Assembly: GCF_016924775.1 (NCBI RefSeq)
Contig: NZ_JAFFTD010000002.1
Span: forward strand, 124,001-188,000
DNA length: 64,000 nt
Direction of reading: 5' to 3'
From: [Mycoplasma] gypis
GTDB lineage: Bacteria; Bacillota_I; Bacilli_A; Mycoplasmatales; Metamycoplasmataceae
A program made the translations under genes and the position numbers. Shown one piece after another: positions 24,115-34,549 of the stretch. Within the stretch, counting starts at the first letter, position 1; the number at the start of each line of letters is the position of its first letter. A model generated the notes under the pieces. The model did no database searches. It saw only the letters and a program-made list of their open reading frames with translations, and had not been told where the DNA came from.

Positions 24115-24212
24115 AGTGCTGGCGTTCAGCCCACCGATTACCTTTCAGCGTGTTTTTTCTAAAATTTGAACAATTAGGGTGGTAAATTTCAGCACTGTTT
24201 TTTTTATTTTTT
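24115..24212 (+). ncRNA. Candidate structured RNA element C
   Basis: AGTGCTG (24115-24121) pairs with CAGCACT (24190-24196), with an inner CCACC/GGTGG stem (24131-24135, 24178-24182), followed by T8. The preceding 24000-24100 is unusually G/T-rich on the plus strand and contains a G7 run. This could be a host or phage small RNA, or part of a phage end or cos-like region. Confidence 0.35.
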
Positions 24213-24269
24213 TATGAGTTATTTAATATTATTTTTTTGTGTAATTTTGTTTTTTGATACTATGTTCAA

Positions 24270-24533
24270 AATTATTAAAGTATATTAAGTAAAATTATAA
24301 TTTTTTTTGTATAATTTTATAAAAAACCCCTTTAATATATTTTTATAATTTTTAAAACTTGACTTTTTTAGACTAATATATATAATATATATATTAAAAA
24401 AATTATTAAAGTATATAAGAAAATAAGACATATAAAAACTAGTGTTCAAAAAATTAGTTATAAAAATATAGTAAAATAGATTTGGGAAAAGGAGTTTTAA
24501 AAATATCAAATTTCCACAATACTTTAATAACTT
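24270..24533. promoter_or_regulatory. Three TTATTAAAGTAT repeats flanking the head operon promoter
   Basis: Direct copies lie at 24270-24287 and 24401-24417, and an inverted copy at 24519-24533 (ATACTTTAATAACTT). They bracket the promoter at 24359-24386 and precede the first structural gene. The arrangement suits operators for a phage repressor or activator, or binding sites in a phage end region. Confidence 0.5.
24359..24386 (+). promoter_or_regulatory. Strong promoter for the prophage structural arm
   Basis: TTGACT, 16-base spacer, TATAAT: close to the sigma-70-type consensus and stronger than host promoters in this window. About 170 bases separate it from the first ATG. Confidence 0.65.
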
Positions 24534-24558
24534 TTTAAAAAATGGAGAAATTAAAACA

Positions 24559-25275
24559 ATGGACATAACAAAATTAACAATTAAAACAATAAAACAAGAA
24601 TATAAACTCACCGAAATAGAACTATTTAATAACTTCACAAAATTAGCGATTCAAAATAAAATAAATTTTTATGATGATTTTAATAAAACAACGGCAAGAA
24701 TAGAAAGACAAAGAAGAAAACTAAAAACGATTAACGATTTCACAGAAACACTCGATTGGGAAATTATGTTCGTAAGTTGCTTATATGTCGAACGAGATAA
24801 AAAACCAAATTGAAAAAATAAGGAGCTAGCAGCATCGCAATTATTTAAGCTTATTTTTAAAACAGAATTTTTTAGCTACATACATTTTTATTTATTTAAA
24901 AATATTTACACCTTAATGTTCAGAAATAAAAACACCCTAGAACATAAATTGCGATTTAGCGGAGGTATTTGGAATTTTTTGATTTGATATTTTGGGGAAA
25001 TTAGTCCGAGAAGATTAGCAAACTTTATAAAAGAAAATGCCGGAACTAAAACCAAATATCCCGACATAAGCTCGCTTTTAGAATTAATTTATATTTTATT
25101 TTCTTGCCTTGATAATTACGAGATTGAAAAATTTATAAGCTCACTTTATAAAGATTTAGAATATTTTAGATGCCGAGAATTTAGTATGGACCGAAGCTTA
25201 TATTATGTTTGTAAATTAGTATTTCAATTTATTAACCAAATGGCAACGAAAATAAAAACCGAAAGGAGTAAATAA
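24559..25275 (+). CDS. Phage protein of unknown function, first gene of the structural arm
   Basis: Codes for 238 aa with two in-frame TGA (Trp) codons, with TGGAGAAA 11 bases upstream. The N-terminal 75 residues are helical and basic (ARIERQRRKLKTIND); the rest is hydrophobic-aromatic. I do not recognise the family. In circular order it lies between the HNH nuclease (58041) and the terminase genes, so a role in packaging or end processing is possible. The next gene starts 9 bases after its stop. Confidence 0.75.
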
Positions 25276-25284
25276 AAAATAAAA

Positions 25285-25899
25285 ATGGTCGAAGATTTTA
25301 AAAATAAAAAAGAAATAAAAAAGATAAAAAAAATATATATGCAACAAAACCCCGAACAGGAAGAAAATATTGCGCTTAACATTGTCATGTATTCAATTGA
25401 CAACCTCATAAGCTTAATAAAAGCGCATAGCCAAATAAAAAACGATTGGGAGTACAAAATTAAACCCGAGCGAATAAAGTCCCTTAAAGAGCGTAAAAAC
25501 TACCTTTTAAGCGAAATAAAGTATTCAACAAACCAACTCCAACAAGAAAAAGCAACCATCACCCCCGCTTTTTTAAAAACTATCGACGAAGATAGCCCCC
25601 AAGGTTTGTATTTTTATACTAGTGTAAAAAACTGAGTTGAAAAGTCATATAAGAACATAGAAAGAATGCAAAGCGAACTAAATAAGGTAAATAGCGAACT
25701 GCTAAAAATTAGCAACGACAATAATATTTTTTTAATTGATGAAACGGGAAAGCTAATAAATAAAAATTTTAACTTTTCAAAAGCTTACGGCGATATTCTT
25801 AACCTGTTACAAGCAAACTTAAGTATTCAGTTAACTAAACAAAAAATAAAAAACCTAATTGAAGAAGATAACGAAGAAGAAGATGACGACGAATTATAA
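25285..25899 (+). CDS. Putative terminase small subunit
   Basis: Codes for 204 aa. It is mainly alpha-helical: a basic N-terminus (NKKEIKKIKKIY), a helical centre (SIDNLISLIKAHSQIKNDWEY) and a very acidic tail ending EEDNEEEDDDEL. No definite family motif is visible. The assignment rests on position: it directly precedes and overlaps the large terminase by 17 bases, as small subunits do, and the size fits. The SD (AAAGGAG at 25262) lies 16 bases from the ATG, which is rather far. Confidence 0.55.
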
Positions 25900-27685
25900 C
25901 CACCCAGAACTTAAAAAAGCTAAACAATGGGCAAACAACAACTACGACGCCACTAACGACGAACCAACGCAATATGCACTTAAGGTAATCAATAACGAAA
26001 TAGTAACTTCGGAAATGATTTTTTTACAATGCCTTAGACATATACTGTTTTTGTATAAGTTTCATAACGAACCAGAATTCCCGTTTGCTTATACTTTGCA
26101 AAATTACGAAAAAATAAAAAACTTTACTAAAAAAATAATTATCCCCCAAACTAATAAGCCGTTTATTTTTGCCGAGTTTCGGAAATTTATGACCGGTTTC
26201 GTGTTTGGATGAGTTTTTAAAAATAACCCCGAACAATATATAACAAATGAAGTATTCGATGTCGAAGCCAGAAAGCAATGGAAGTCAAGTTATTGGGCTA
26301 TGATAGCCTTAGCAACAACTCGAGGAATTTTGCACGATGGTAATAGTGAAGTGTATTTTTGTGGAGCAACTCGAGAAAGTAGTAGAATACCTTATGACAT
26401 TGCCCTCAATTACATATTCAAAAGTCCTAAAATTAAAAAGAAATTTTTGAAATATAACACAATTAGAATATTAAGTACCAAACGGGGACAAATTAAAGCG
26501 ATACCTTTTGACACCGCCGCCCTTGAAGGAAAGAATCCGTCGCTTGTTGTTTTAACCGAATACCACCTGCACAAAGACGACACCATGCAAAAGTCGGCAA
26601 AATACGCAAAAAATAACAGTCGTAAAAATTTATTAATTATCTACGATACCACCAAAGGGACAAACATTGACTCCGTTTGCTACCGTAGGGAAAAAGATTA
26701 TAAAGAATTCCTAAGACGGCAAATATTAAACCCTGAAAAAGTGGACGAAAATTATAATATTTTTTTATTTGCCGCCGAACTTGATGAAGAAGACATAAAA
26801 GATTGACAAAACCCAAAAAATTGAATTAAAGCCAACCCTGGTCTGGGTGTAACAGTTAGCCTTGAAGACTTGCAAAAGGAATATGCGCAAATAACAACAG
26901 TTTCAGCTGCAAACGAATTCAAAGTTAAAAGGTTAGGAATTTGAGTAAATAATGAAAGTGCCTTTTTTACGATTAACGACATTTTACAAAGTCAACAAAA
27001 AAACGCCGACTTCGTTAAAAAGCTAGCTTTAGAAGATTTTAGGGACTTTAACTGCTTAATGGGAGTCGACTTATCATCAACAAACGACACCACAGCCGTG
27101 GTGTTAAATTGAGAAATACCTCAGCCAGACGGCGAACCACTTTGAGTATTTAAGGGACACGGTTTTATTCCTCAAAAAAGCGTCGCAACTAAAGAAGTAA
27201 AAGACGGGGCGTTTTATCGTGATTGAGCTAAAAACAAATTTTTAACAATTACCGAAGGCGATGTTATTAATTATGGCGATGTTATAAATAAAATTATTGA
27301 ATATAAACAAAAATACCAACCCTCACAATTGTTATATGATCCGTGGCAATTTTATATGATAAAACGGCACTTATTAGACAATAATATTTTTTATGAAGAT
27401 CAGACAAAACAAGTTAAACAAGGGGTATATTTATCACCTTTTTTTCGCCAATTTGAAATAAAACTAAAAAAACAAAAAATATATATAATGGACGATAATA
27501 AATTAATGTTTTCACATATTCTTAATGTAGCAACCAAGGAAACAAACCAAGGAAATATTTTTATAAAAAAAATTGCACAAAATAAAAGAATCGACCAGTT
27601 TATTGCTATGTTAGTTTCAGCAAGTGCTCGAGATGTTCAAGCATCGCAAACCGTAAAGGACAATTATTACAAAATAATAGAATAA
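25883..27685 (+). CDS. Terminase large subunit (DNA-packaging ATPase and nuclease)
   Basis: Codes for 600 aa, the usual TerL length. The N-terminal ATPase has the Terminase_1-type P-loop region ARKQWKSSYWAMIALATTRG (about 129-148) and the Walker-B segment LVVLTEYHLHKDD (about 221-233). Notably the usual Asp before Glu is Thr (T225). The C-terminal nuclease begins about residue 393 (MGVDLSSTND), with LLYDPWQF and the closing KRIDQFIAMLVSASA. It pumps DNA into the prohead and cuts unit genomes. ATG 25883 was chosen because it starts just before conserved-looking sequence and overlaps the upstream gene minimally; ATG 25859 is the alternative. The gene contains both TGA and TGG Trp codons. Two terminators follow. 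Confidence 0.93.
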
Positions 27686-27711
27686 TAAAATTTATAAAAT
27701 ATACTTATTTT

Positions 27712-27733
27712 AGTCACTTAAGTGACTTTTTTT
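27712..27733 (+). terminator. Terminator after TerL (first)
   Basis: Perfect palindrome AGTCACTTAAGTGACT followed by Ts. Confidence 0.75.
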
Positions 27734-27796
27734 GCCTAGATTTAAGAACCTAAAAAATATTTAAAAAAATAACGGTTTAAGAATCAAAAGGCACAA

Positions 27797-27824
27797 GCAT
27801 AGCCTGAAAGCTATGTTTTTTTAT
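27797..27824 (+). terminator. Terminator after TerL (second)
   Basis: GCATAG, 8-base loop CCTGAAAG, CTATGT, then T7. Two terminators in series separate the terminase transcript from the head genes. Confidence 0.7.
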
Positions 27825-27840
27825 TATTTTTTTATTTTTA

Positions 27841-27868
27841 TTTACTTTTTTTATTTTTTTGTTATAAT
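27841..27868 (+). promoter_or_regulatory. Promoter for portal and head genes
   Basis: TTTACT at 27841, 16-base spacer, TATAAT at 27863. It lies between the double terminator and the portal gene, so the head-tail genes form a separate transcription unit. Confidence 0.55.
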
Positions 27869-27932
27869 ATTTATAACAAAAGTCAGAGAAAATATATAAA
27901 AACACCATAATAGGACCAGAAGGTGAAAAAAG

Positions 27933-29177
27933 ATGGCTAATATTTTCTCAAGATTTTGAAAACCAAAAAGATTAAGGGGTGAAAGTTCTAATGACTTTTA
28001 CTCTAATTTTAGTATTCCCCTAAATTGATCGCAGCAAAGCGCGTTAATTCGTTCACTTGAACCCAGCGAGCTAATGACTTACGGTATTATTGTCAGAGCA
28101 ATTCAGCTAATCGCTAACGATATCGGAAAAGTAAACTTCAGACATGTAAAAGAAAATAAAGGGCAAAAACAATTTATTAATTCAGAAATTGTCCAAATTT
28201 TAAACCAAAAACCAAACCCCTATTTAACCCCGTGAGAGTTTCGAAAAATAATAATATGAAACTTATTTTTATATGGTTATTGCCCTTTATTTATTCAAAA
28301 AGATGAAAAAAATAACCCTAGTGCAATAATACCCATTTTCCCACCCTTTATTGCAAGAGATGAAAAAAACGGTGGTTATATTTTTAGCGACGACAAGGAC
28401 AAACCCATCAAAATTGACGACAGTGTAATTATTTGAATCGACTACGAGATAATACCAGGATTCGAACGCATTACCCTTTCAACACTTTTTAAGTCAACGC
28501 TTACAAAAATAAAAGAAAACGAACTTTCAACCCTTAACGCCATCAAGAACGACATAAGCTATTCGGTATATATCAAAATTAGGGACGCAACAAGCAAGGA
28601 ACAAAGACAACAAGCGGAAAAAGCGTTACGTGAAATGATTGAAAAACAAAAACGGGATGGCTCTTTTGCTATCGTGCTAGATGAACGATGAGAATTTGGA
28701 AAAGCAAGCGAAATAATTAATATGCGCCCTGACTTTCAAACCCGTAACGCACTAGGGCGAGAATTTGCAGCCGTGCTTGGAATACCACCCCAAAAATTAG
28801 GAATCGACGACCCGAATAAATACAACTCAAGCGCTGAGTTAAATAAGTCATATGTTGACAACTCATTAAAACCGTTATTGTTAAACATTTGTCAGCGATT
28901 AAGTTATTCACTTTTAGAACCAACAAGAGAATATATAACATATAAGCAGCTCGATCTGCTTAGCGTTGATATAAAAAGTATTCAAGAATTTGCAAGCTCG
29001 GCAATAAATAACGGTTATGCGACACCAAATGAAATAAGAAACTTAATCGGCTTAGACGCTCACCCAGATGGCGACAAGTTATTAATTAATTCAACCCTTG
29101 TCGAGATAAACCAACCCAACCCACCGAAAGGAGAAACAAATGCAAACAAACCAAAACCAGCAAAACGACAACAATAG
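27933..29177 (+). CDS. HK97-family portal protein
   Basis: Codes for 414 aa, typical for the family. Key portal features are SLEPSELMTYGIIVRAIQLIANDIGKV (N-terminal crown/wing entry), QILNQKPNPYLTPWEFRK, IIPIFPPFI, and the C-terminal DFQTRNALGREFAAVLGIPPQKLGI with NSSAELNKSYVDNSLKPLL, then NNGYATPNEIRNLIGLDAHPDGD. The dodecameric portal sits at one capsid vertex and is the DNA channel bound by TerL. AGAAGGTGAAA precedes the ATG. It overlaps the start of the protease-capsid gene by 38 bases. Confidence 0.94.
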
Positions 29178-31086
29178 CCCAAAAACACGTTTGTATAGCT
29201 ATTCTAGTGGCTTAGTGGTACGAAACACAAACGAAGAAAATAAAACACCAAAAAGAGCAATTGAGCTAAGTGTTAAGTTAGATTCATGATCCCCCGTTTA
29301 TAAAAATTTAAACGGACAAAAATACAGGGAAAAAATTGCCCCTGATTGTTTCGACTATAACGAACCATTAGAAAGACAAAAAATTAATTCATACCTAGAC
29401 CACAAGATTGGAATAGAACACCTACTTGCATCAACAGCAAACAACACTTTAAAAATTCACAAGGAAGCGAATACTATTTTTGCAACTTTTGAAGTTAATG
29501 AACAAGACGCAATGCAAAGCAAGGTTGCCAATTTAATCGAATCAGGCGTAGTAAAGTCAAATTCGTTTATTTTTGAACCAGTCGAAACAAGCAAAAACAT
29601 CAACAAAGACAAGCAAACAAGCGAAGATGTTGACTTTGAATTAATTTATAAAAAAGCTAGACTAATAAGCATTGATCCAGTATATTCCGGCTTTTACCCG
29701 CAAGACGAGTGCCGTGTATTTACTAGAGAATTAAAACCATATGCAGAGGAGTTTGCAAACCCAACCGAAGAAGATAAAAACGAACAAACCCAAACCAAAG
29801 GAGAAGACGAAATGAATAAAGAACAAATTGAAAAAATGTTGCAAGATGCACTAAAAGAATATAAAGAAAAAGAACAAGCAAATATTCAAACAAAACAACA
29901 ACCACTTCAAGAAGTACAAACAAAAAACGAAGATACTGAAAAATTACAAAACTTAGAACAAAAGGTTAAAGAACTGGAAGCGCAACAATTAACAAAAAGA
30001 GCATTCGAATCTTTAACACATGCAAAAACCCAATTGAACCTTGAACAATTAAAAACAAAAGCAAAAAACGGAACTATTCAAAAAGATGAAATAAGCGAAC
30101 TAATGAAGCAACAATATTACGCACTTACACCAGCTCAAAAAACTGAAGCACGTTTAATTAATTCAGTTATTTTTGATGCTTTTGAAAAAAGAGTATTAGA
30201 CGGGACAACAAGCGAAAAAGGACTGGCACTAATCGAAACACACACCATGCCCGGAGTGTTAACAGAGTGACAAGCACAATTTCCAGAATTTACCGAACTT
30301 GCTAAAAAATACCCACTTACCGGACTTGATACACTTGTAAAAAACTTTTACGTGTCAGATCATAAACAAATAACAGAAATTGCTGAAGCGGCAGACTCTA
30401 CAGCACTAGGTGGAAAAACTTTCAAGGTAACACTTTCGCCAAAAAGACATTCAATTAAGATTTCACAAAATAACGCCCTAACACACGGACAAGAACTTTG
30501 AGACGCTCAAACCCAAAACGCTAAGGATCAAATTATTAGGGACTTACGTAAAAACTTTTATGCCGGAATTTTTGCACACGCAGATCAAGCAATGGAACAA
30601 AGTACATATACAGGAGGTGTAACACTAGAAGCTAAAGTAGAAACAGCAGAAGTTGGAAAATTTACATTTAGCGACTTAGATGCAGTAATTACTAGAATCG
30701 TAGCAGAATACGGAGAAGGCGCACTTTCAGGCTTTGTATTCGCAACACATCCTGACATTCTTTCAGAGATGGAAAGAAGTTATATAAATAATACTCAATC
30801 AAGTTTTATAAATTTACTATATAACCCACAAACAAGAACTTACAGAGGATTACCCATTTTACTTTCACAAGAGTTTCCAACCAAGAAAATTGCTAAACAA
30901 GCAAAAGTTGGATTGCTATTCAAAAAAGAGGCAGTATGTGCTTACGGTTTAACTTTCATGATAGCAGATGATCCATATACAGACTTATCAAAAGACATCA
31001 CCAACCGTTACGTTTCAACCCGTGGGGAAATTAAGCTAATCGACCCGTTTGTAAATTCACGTTATATTTTTGTAAAAAATAATTAA
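29140..31086 (+). CDS. Prohead protease-major capsid protein fusion (648 aa)
   Basis: A single open frame. Residues 1-205 are an HK97-type prohead serine protease: AIELSVKLDSWSPVY, catalytic-region SYLDHKIGIEHLLAST and the serine-motif region ESGVVKSNSFIFEPV. Residues 225-310 are a coiled-coil delta/scaffold-like region. Residues 311-648 are the HK97 capsid fold (NFYVSDHKQITEIAE, LSGFVFATHPDIL, YRGLPILLSQEFP, TRGEIKLIDPFVNSRYIFV). Inside the frame, AAAGGAG at 29797 precedes an ATG at 29812, so a separate 424-aa capsid chain can also be made. The protease would mature the capsid after assembly. GGAG lies 7 bases before the outer ATG. Confidence 0.92.
29797..29814 (+). promoter_or_regulatory. 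Internal ribosome-binding site and start for the capsid chain
   Basis: AAAGGAG then ATG eight bases later, in the same frame as the protease. It would yield capsid protein starting MNKEQIEKML in excess of the fusion. Confidence 0.7.
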
Positions 31087-31098
31087 AAGAAAGGAGCA

Positions 31099-31128
31099 AG
31101 AGCAATAAATATTTATTGTTCTTTTTTT
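31099..31128 (+). terminator. Hairpin with T-run after the capsid gene
   Basis: AGAGCAATAAAT pairs with ATTTATTGTTCT, then T7. It lies between an AAGGAG (31091) and the ATG at 31131, so besides partial termination it could bring that SD close to the start codon. Confidence 0.65.
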
Positions 31129-31130
31129 CT

Positions 31131-31484
31131 ATGTTTGAGCAAACACAAGAACAAATATATTATTCTGAAATATTAGACGACTGAGCACAAGATGCAAAAA
31201 TATCACTTGCAATTATCGATGAGTTTAGGGACACACTTTTAAGGGAATATATAGAAATTGCGCACCGTAATATATTAACTCAGTACTGTGGTTATAAACT
31301 AGCGGTTAACGAAATACCAAACCTAGAAGACCCAGTGGCGTTTTGCTTACAGGTTAAACAAGCAACAATTCACCTCGCAGCTACTTTTTTAGAGAACCCA
31401 GATATTACCTTACAAAATGCCCAAGGAATTGTTGACAAACGCATGATTTACAGAATTTTAGGGGACAAGGTACGTTATGAGTAG
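31131..31484 (+). CDS. Head-tail connector protein (gp6-like)
   Basis: Codes for 117 aa, helical, with an early helix YSEILDDWAQDAKISLAI and a later DPVAFCLQVKQATIHLAATFLENP, resembling the gp6-like connector family that docks under the portal. Position directly after the capsid gene supports this. The ATG follows the hairpin at 31099; no normally spaced SD exists unless the hairpin is folded. It overlaps the next gene by 8 bases. Confidence 0.7.
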
Positions 31485-33105
31485 ACAAATACACTTTAAT
31501 AGTCGAAATTATAAAGAACCCTTTATTTTGTTAAAAATTAAAAAAAACACAAATTTAGGAATTGTTGAAAGTAAACAAATTTATTCGCGTGTAATTTTTG
31601 CGTCAATCATGAAAGACAACACTTTAATAGCCTCAACTTTTGAAAGAACAGAGCGCGAACGGTTAAGTATTAAATTTTTACAGTCGCAAGACTGAACACC
31701 GGAAATAAATGACCTTGTATATCGCGCCAAACGACTTTATACAATTGTTTCAGTGGACACTGACTTATTCAATCGACAAGAACAAAAAATAATTGCCGAG
31801 TATCTTGGAACTTTGGAAGAAAATGAAGAAATAAAAGAATATATTCAAGCGCTACCCCTAAACAACAACGAAATAGAAAAAGAGGTGTCGGTACTTAACC
31901 AAATAAAGCACCTACTCGACCAAAAAGCGAAAGTAACAGAAGTAACAGAATTAAAAAACAACTTAGAAGAAAAAATAAGCACCCTAGAAAAACAAAAACA
32001 AAACGAAGCGACAGCCTTAAAGCTTGAAGCAGTTACGAGTCTTTTAAACGATTATCAATTAAAAGCACAAGCACTAACCGAAAGACGCGTTAATGAGCTA
32101 ATAACCTCAAAAATAGCAACAAAGGTAGAAACAAGCAATGTATATAATCGTGAAGAAATTGAGCAAAAGCTTAGTCAATATGCACAAGCAAGCGCACTCC
32201 AAAACTTAGCGCCTAAAACAGAATTGCAAAGCTTAGAAGAAAAAAAAGTCAATAAAGTTGATATATTTTCAAAAACTGAAATAACCCAAGCGTTAGACAA
32301 AAAAGCAAATGTTGATGAAGTTTATAAAAAAACAGAACTAGATTCAAAATTAGAAGCAAAAGCAGACAAAACTGCAACCGTAACAGCAGAAGAATTTAGA
32401 AGATACAAAGAAACACACGAACAGGCACATTCCGGAGAATTGCCAGAAACAACCCACAAAATTGAACAGCTGCAAACACAAGTTCAGGAAGTAGAACGAA
32501 CAAATAACCAAACTAACCAAAAAACTCAAGAATTAGAACAACTAAATACAACAATAAGCCAAAAAATTCAAGAGCTTGAAACATTTAAAGAATTAATCGA
32601 TTCAAAAATTAAACAACTAGAACAAGCAGATAAAAATATGGACAAAAATGTAAGGGGAACAAAACAAGCGGCTGCTCAAACTCTACAACAAATAAACTTT
32701 CACACTAGTGAAATAAAGGGACTAAAAGAAAAGATGAAAAAAATGGACCCGTTAGTTGAAAAAGTCGAGGAATTAAAACAAATAACAACAGTCAAAGACA
32801 AAACAACCCAAAACGAGCAAAGCGCATCAAGAAACACCCAAGAAATTGACAAGATAAACAAAAAAATAAAGCCATATAGCGAAGACTGAGACAGAATACA
32901 AAAATATATATTAAAGCCACTTTATTCGGACAATATTTCAAACACAATGCCAAAAAATAACGTGCAAGTATATTTTTACAATGAAGGAGACATTGAAAAA
33001 CCTAAAGAGTTATTAACTAAAATTTTTGGTCTTTTATATTATTTTGTTGATTCTTTTGATTTAGAAAAATCAAATATTGACAAACTTAGAAAGCTAATAA
33101 AGTAA
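31477..33105 (+). CDS. Head-closure protein fused to fibre-like coiled coil (542 aa)
   Basis: Residues 1-105 fit a head-tail joining/closure protein (size of SPP1 gp16-like proteins, about 110 aa): beta-rich, ending WTPEINDLVYRAKRLYTIVSVDTDLF. From about 105 to 475 the protein becomes coiled coil with tail-fibre-type repeats such as NKVDIFSKTEITQALDKKAN and VYKKTELDSKLEAKADK. The segment ERRVNELITSKI at about 200 resembles ESRVNELIIQKV in the fibre gene at 41576. A small helical domain closes the protein (PKELLTKIFGLLYYFVDSF). This suggests a neck protein carrying whisker or collar fibres. It has one internal TGA at the domain boundary (W73) and another near the end, and overlaps the next ATG by 1 base. 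Confidence 0.75.
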
Positions 33106-33656
33106 TGATAGAATTAGACGCCCAATTATTACTTAATCACAAAGAAATTGAAGAGCTTAAAAAAATTGCTTTGGACCCTAAGTTTGCAACATATCTTCAC
33201 AATAAAGCACACGATATAAAAAGAGAAGTAATACCAAAATTACCTTATAACACTAGTCGTTACCGTGATAACGTTAAACACATGAAGGACAGCCTTAAGG
33301 TAGCAAAACCAAAAATAAAAAACATAAAAATAGCTGAACAAAAAGCGAAGGGATGAACTGTGGTTATGTCTTTTCAAAATACAAAAAGGTACCCTTATAT
33401 TGTTCTTGCCGGCTTTAGAAGAAACATAAGCTTAGCAAACAGAAGACTAAAAAAATTTAATGGAATACCAGAGCAAAAAATATATTTTACATATTCAAAC
33501 CCACAGATGGAACCGTATTTATTAAACAAGACAATAAAAAGACACGCGCCTGAAATGGTTAAGGAATTAGAGCAAATATTAGCAAAAGGAGTCGAGGAGA
33601 TAGATGCAAAAAACGAACTACAACAAAGCGCACCTAATGAGCTTAGATATTTATAA
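33105..33656 (+). CDS. HK97 gp10-like head-tail joining/tail component
   Basis: Codes for 183 aa. The order after head closure, the size, and features such as PKLPYNTSRYRDNVKH, PYIVLAGFRRNISLANRRLKKFNG and a C-terminal helix MVKELEQILAKGVEEI match gp10-type tail components, which usually have a basic N-terminus with a Gly-Asn-Leu-like segment and a long final helix. Start and upstream stop share one base (TAATG), so translation is coupled. Confidence 0.65.
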
Positions 33657-34065
33657 CTTTTTAAAAGAAATAAAAAAAATTAATGTGCCGCCCTTTTGGT
33701 TTGAAATGCTAGATGAACAAACAAACCACGCACTTTTGTTTAGTATTCAGGAGTTAAATAACTTTAATTACATTTACATAAATGACAATTTATGACGTTT
33801 CAATTTTAAAATATCGCTTTACAGCGACAAAATTAATCGTATACAGCAGTTGCAACTGTTAACCCTAATATATAACGGTTTAAAAGAATACACGCCACAG
33901 AGCGAAAATATGACAATTGTAGCAAGAGCAATAAACAACGAAATAATAAACGAAACAAATAAAGAAATTTCAAGGGAATTCGACAATTTTATATTCGATT
34001 TAACCTCTCAAACTTATTCAATAAGTTTCGAACTAATTATTAAAAAAGGAGCAACACATGATTAA
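33604..34065 (+). CDS. Putative tail terminator/completion protein
   Basis: Codes for 153 aa. It has an N-terminal helix LDIYNFLKEIKKINVPPFWFEML and alternating beta strands (FNFKISLYSD, FELIIKK) as in siphophage tail terminators, which cap the tail tube before head joining. The call rests mostly on its place directly before the major tail protein. GGAG lies 8 bases upstream. It overlaps the previous gene by 53 bases and the next by 8. Confidence 0.6.
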
Positions 34066-34546
34066 AACAAATAACGGGAATAAGTTATATATAGCAACTT
34101 ACCCAGAACCATCAACAACCCCCGAAACAGCAGATTACAAATTATTAAATTTTGTAACTGACTTCAAATTCAACTACTCAGTTAAAAAAGAGGACCGAAC
34201 CTATTTTCATAACAACGGGCTAACAACCTCACTAATTACAGGGGGAAGCCAGTCACTTAGTGTCAGTGTCGACTATGATGCAGACGATCAACTTCACCAA
34301 TACTTAGTTTATTTACTAACAAACGACCCAACTAAGTCAAACAATCAATTCATCAAAATAGAATTTAACGATGAAATAAAACGAACAACATCAGCGGTAT
34401 CGCTAAACGAAAAAGGGCTAATTTTAAAAGGTAAAGCAGTTTTATTATTTAAAAATTCAATACCAAACGGCTCAGCAAATGAAATTATTAAGCTTCAATT
34501 CGATATATTACCCCAAGACAATAAATGAGACATAACTAAAGCTTAA
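34058..34546 (+). CDS. Major tail (tube) protein
   Basis: Codes for 162 aa, beta-rich, with FVTDFKFNYSVKKEDRTYFHN, LITGGSQSLSVSVDYDADD and IKLQFDILPQD, a pattern seen in siphophage tube proteins. AAAAAAGGAGC precedes the ATG by 5 bases, one of the best SDs of the operon, as expected for an abundant protein. Position before the G/GT chaperones fits. Confidence 0.78.
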
Positions 34547-34549
34547 TTT

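Noticed and set aside
24486-24493. AAAAGGAG as a ribosome-binding site for a leader peptide
   Set aside because: No ATG, GTG or TTG follows within a usable distance; left unassigned.
24285-24638. Minus-strand ORF across the prophage promoter region
   Set aside because: Phe/Ile/Tyr-rich random translation of A+T-rich DNA overlapping the promoter, operators and first phage gene.
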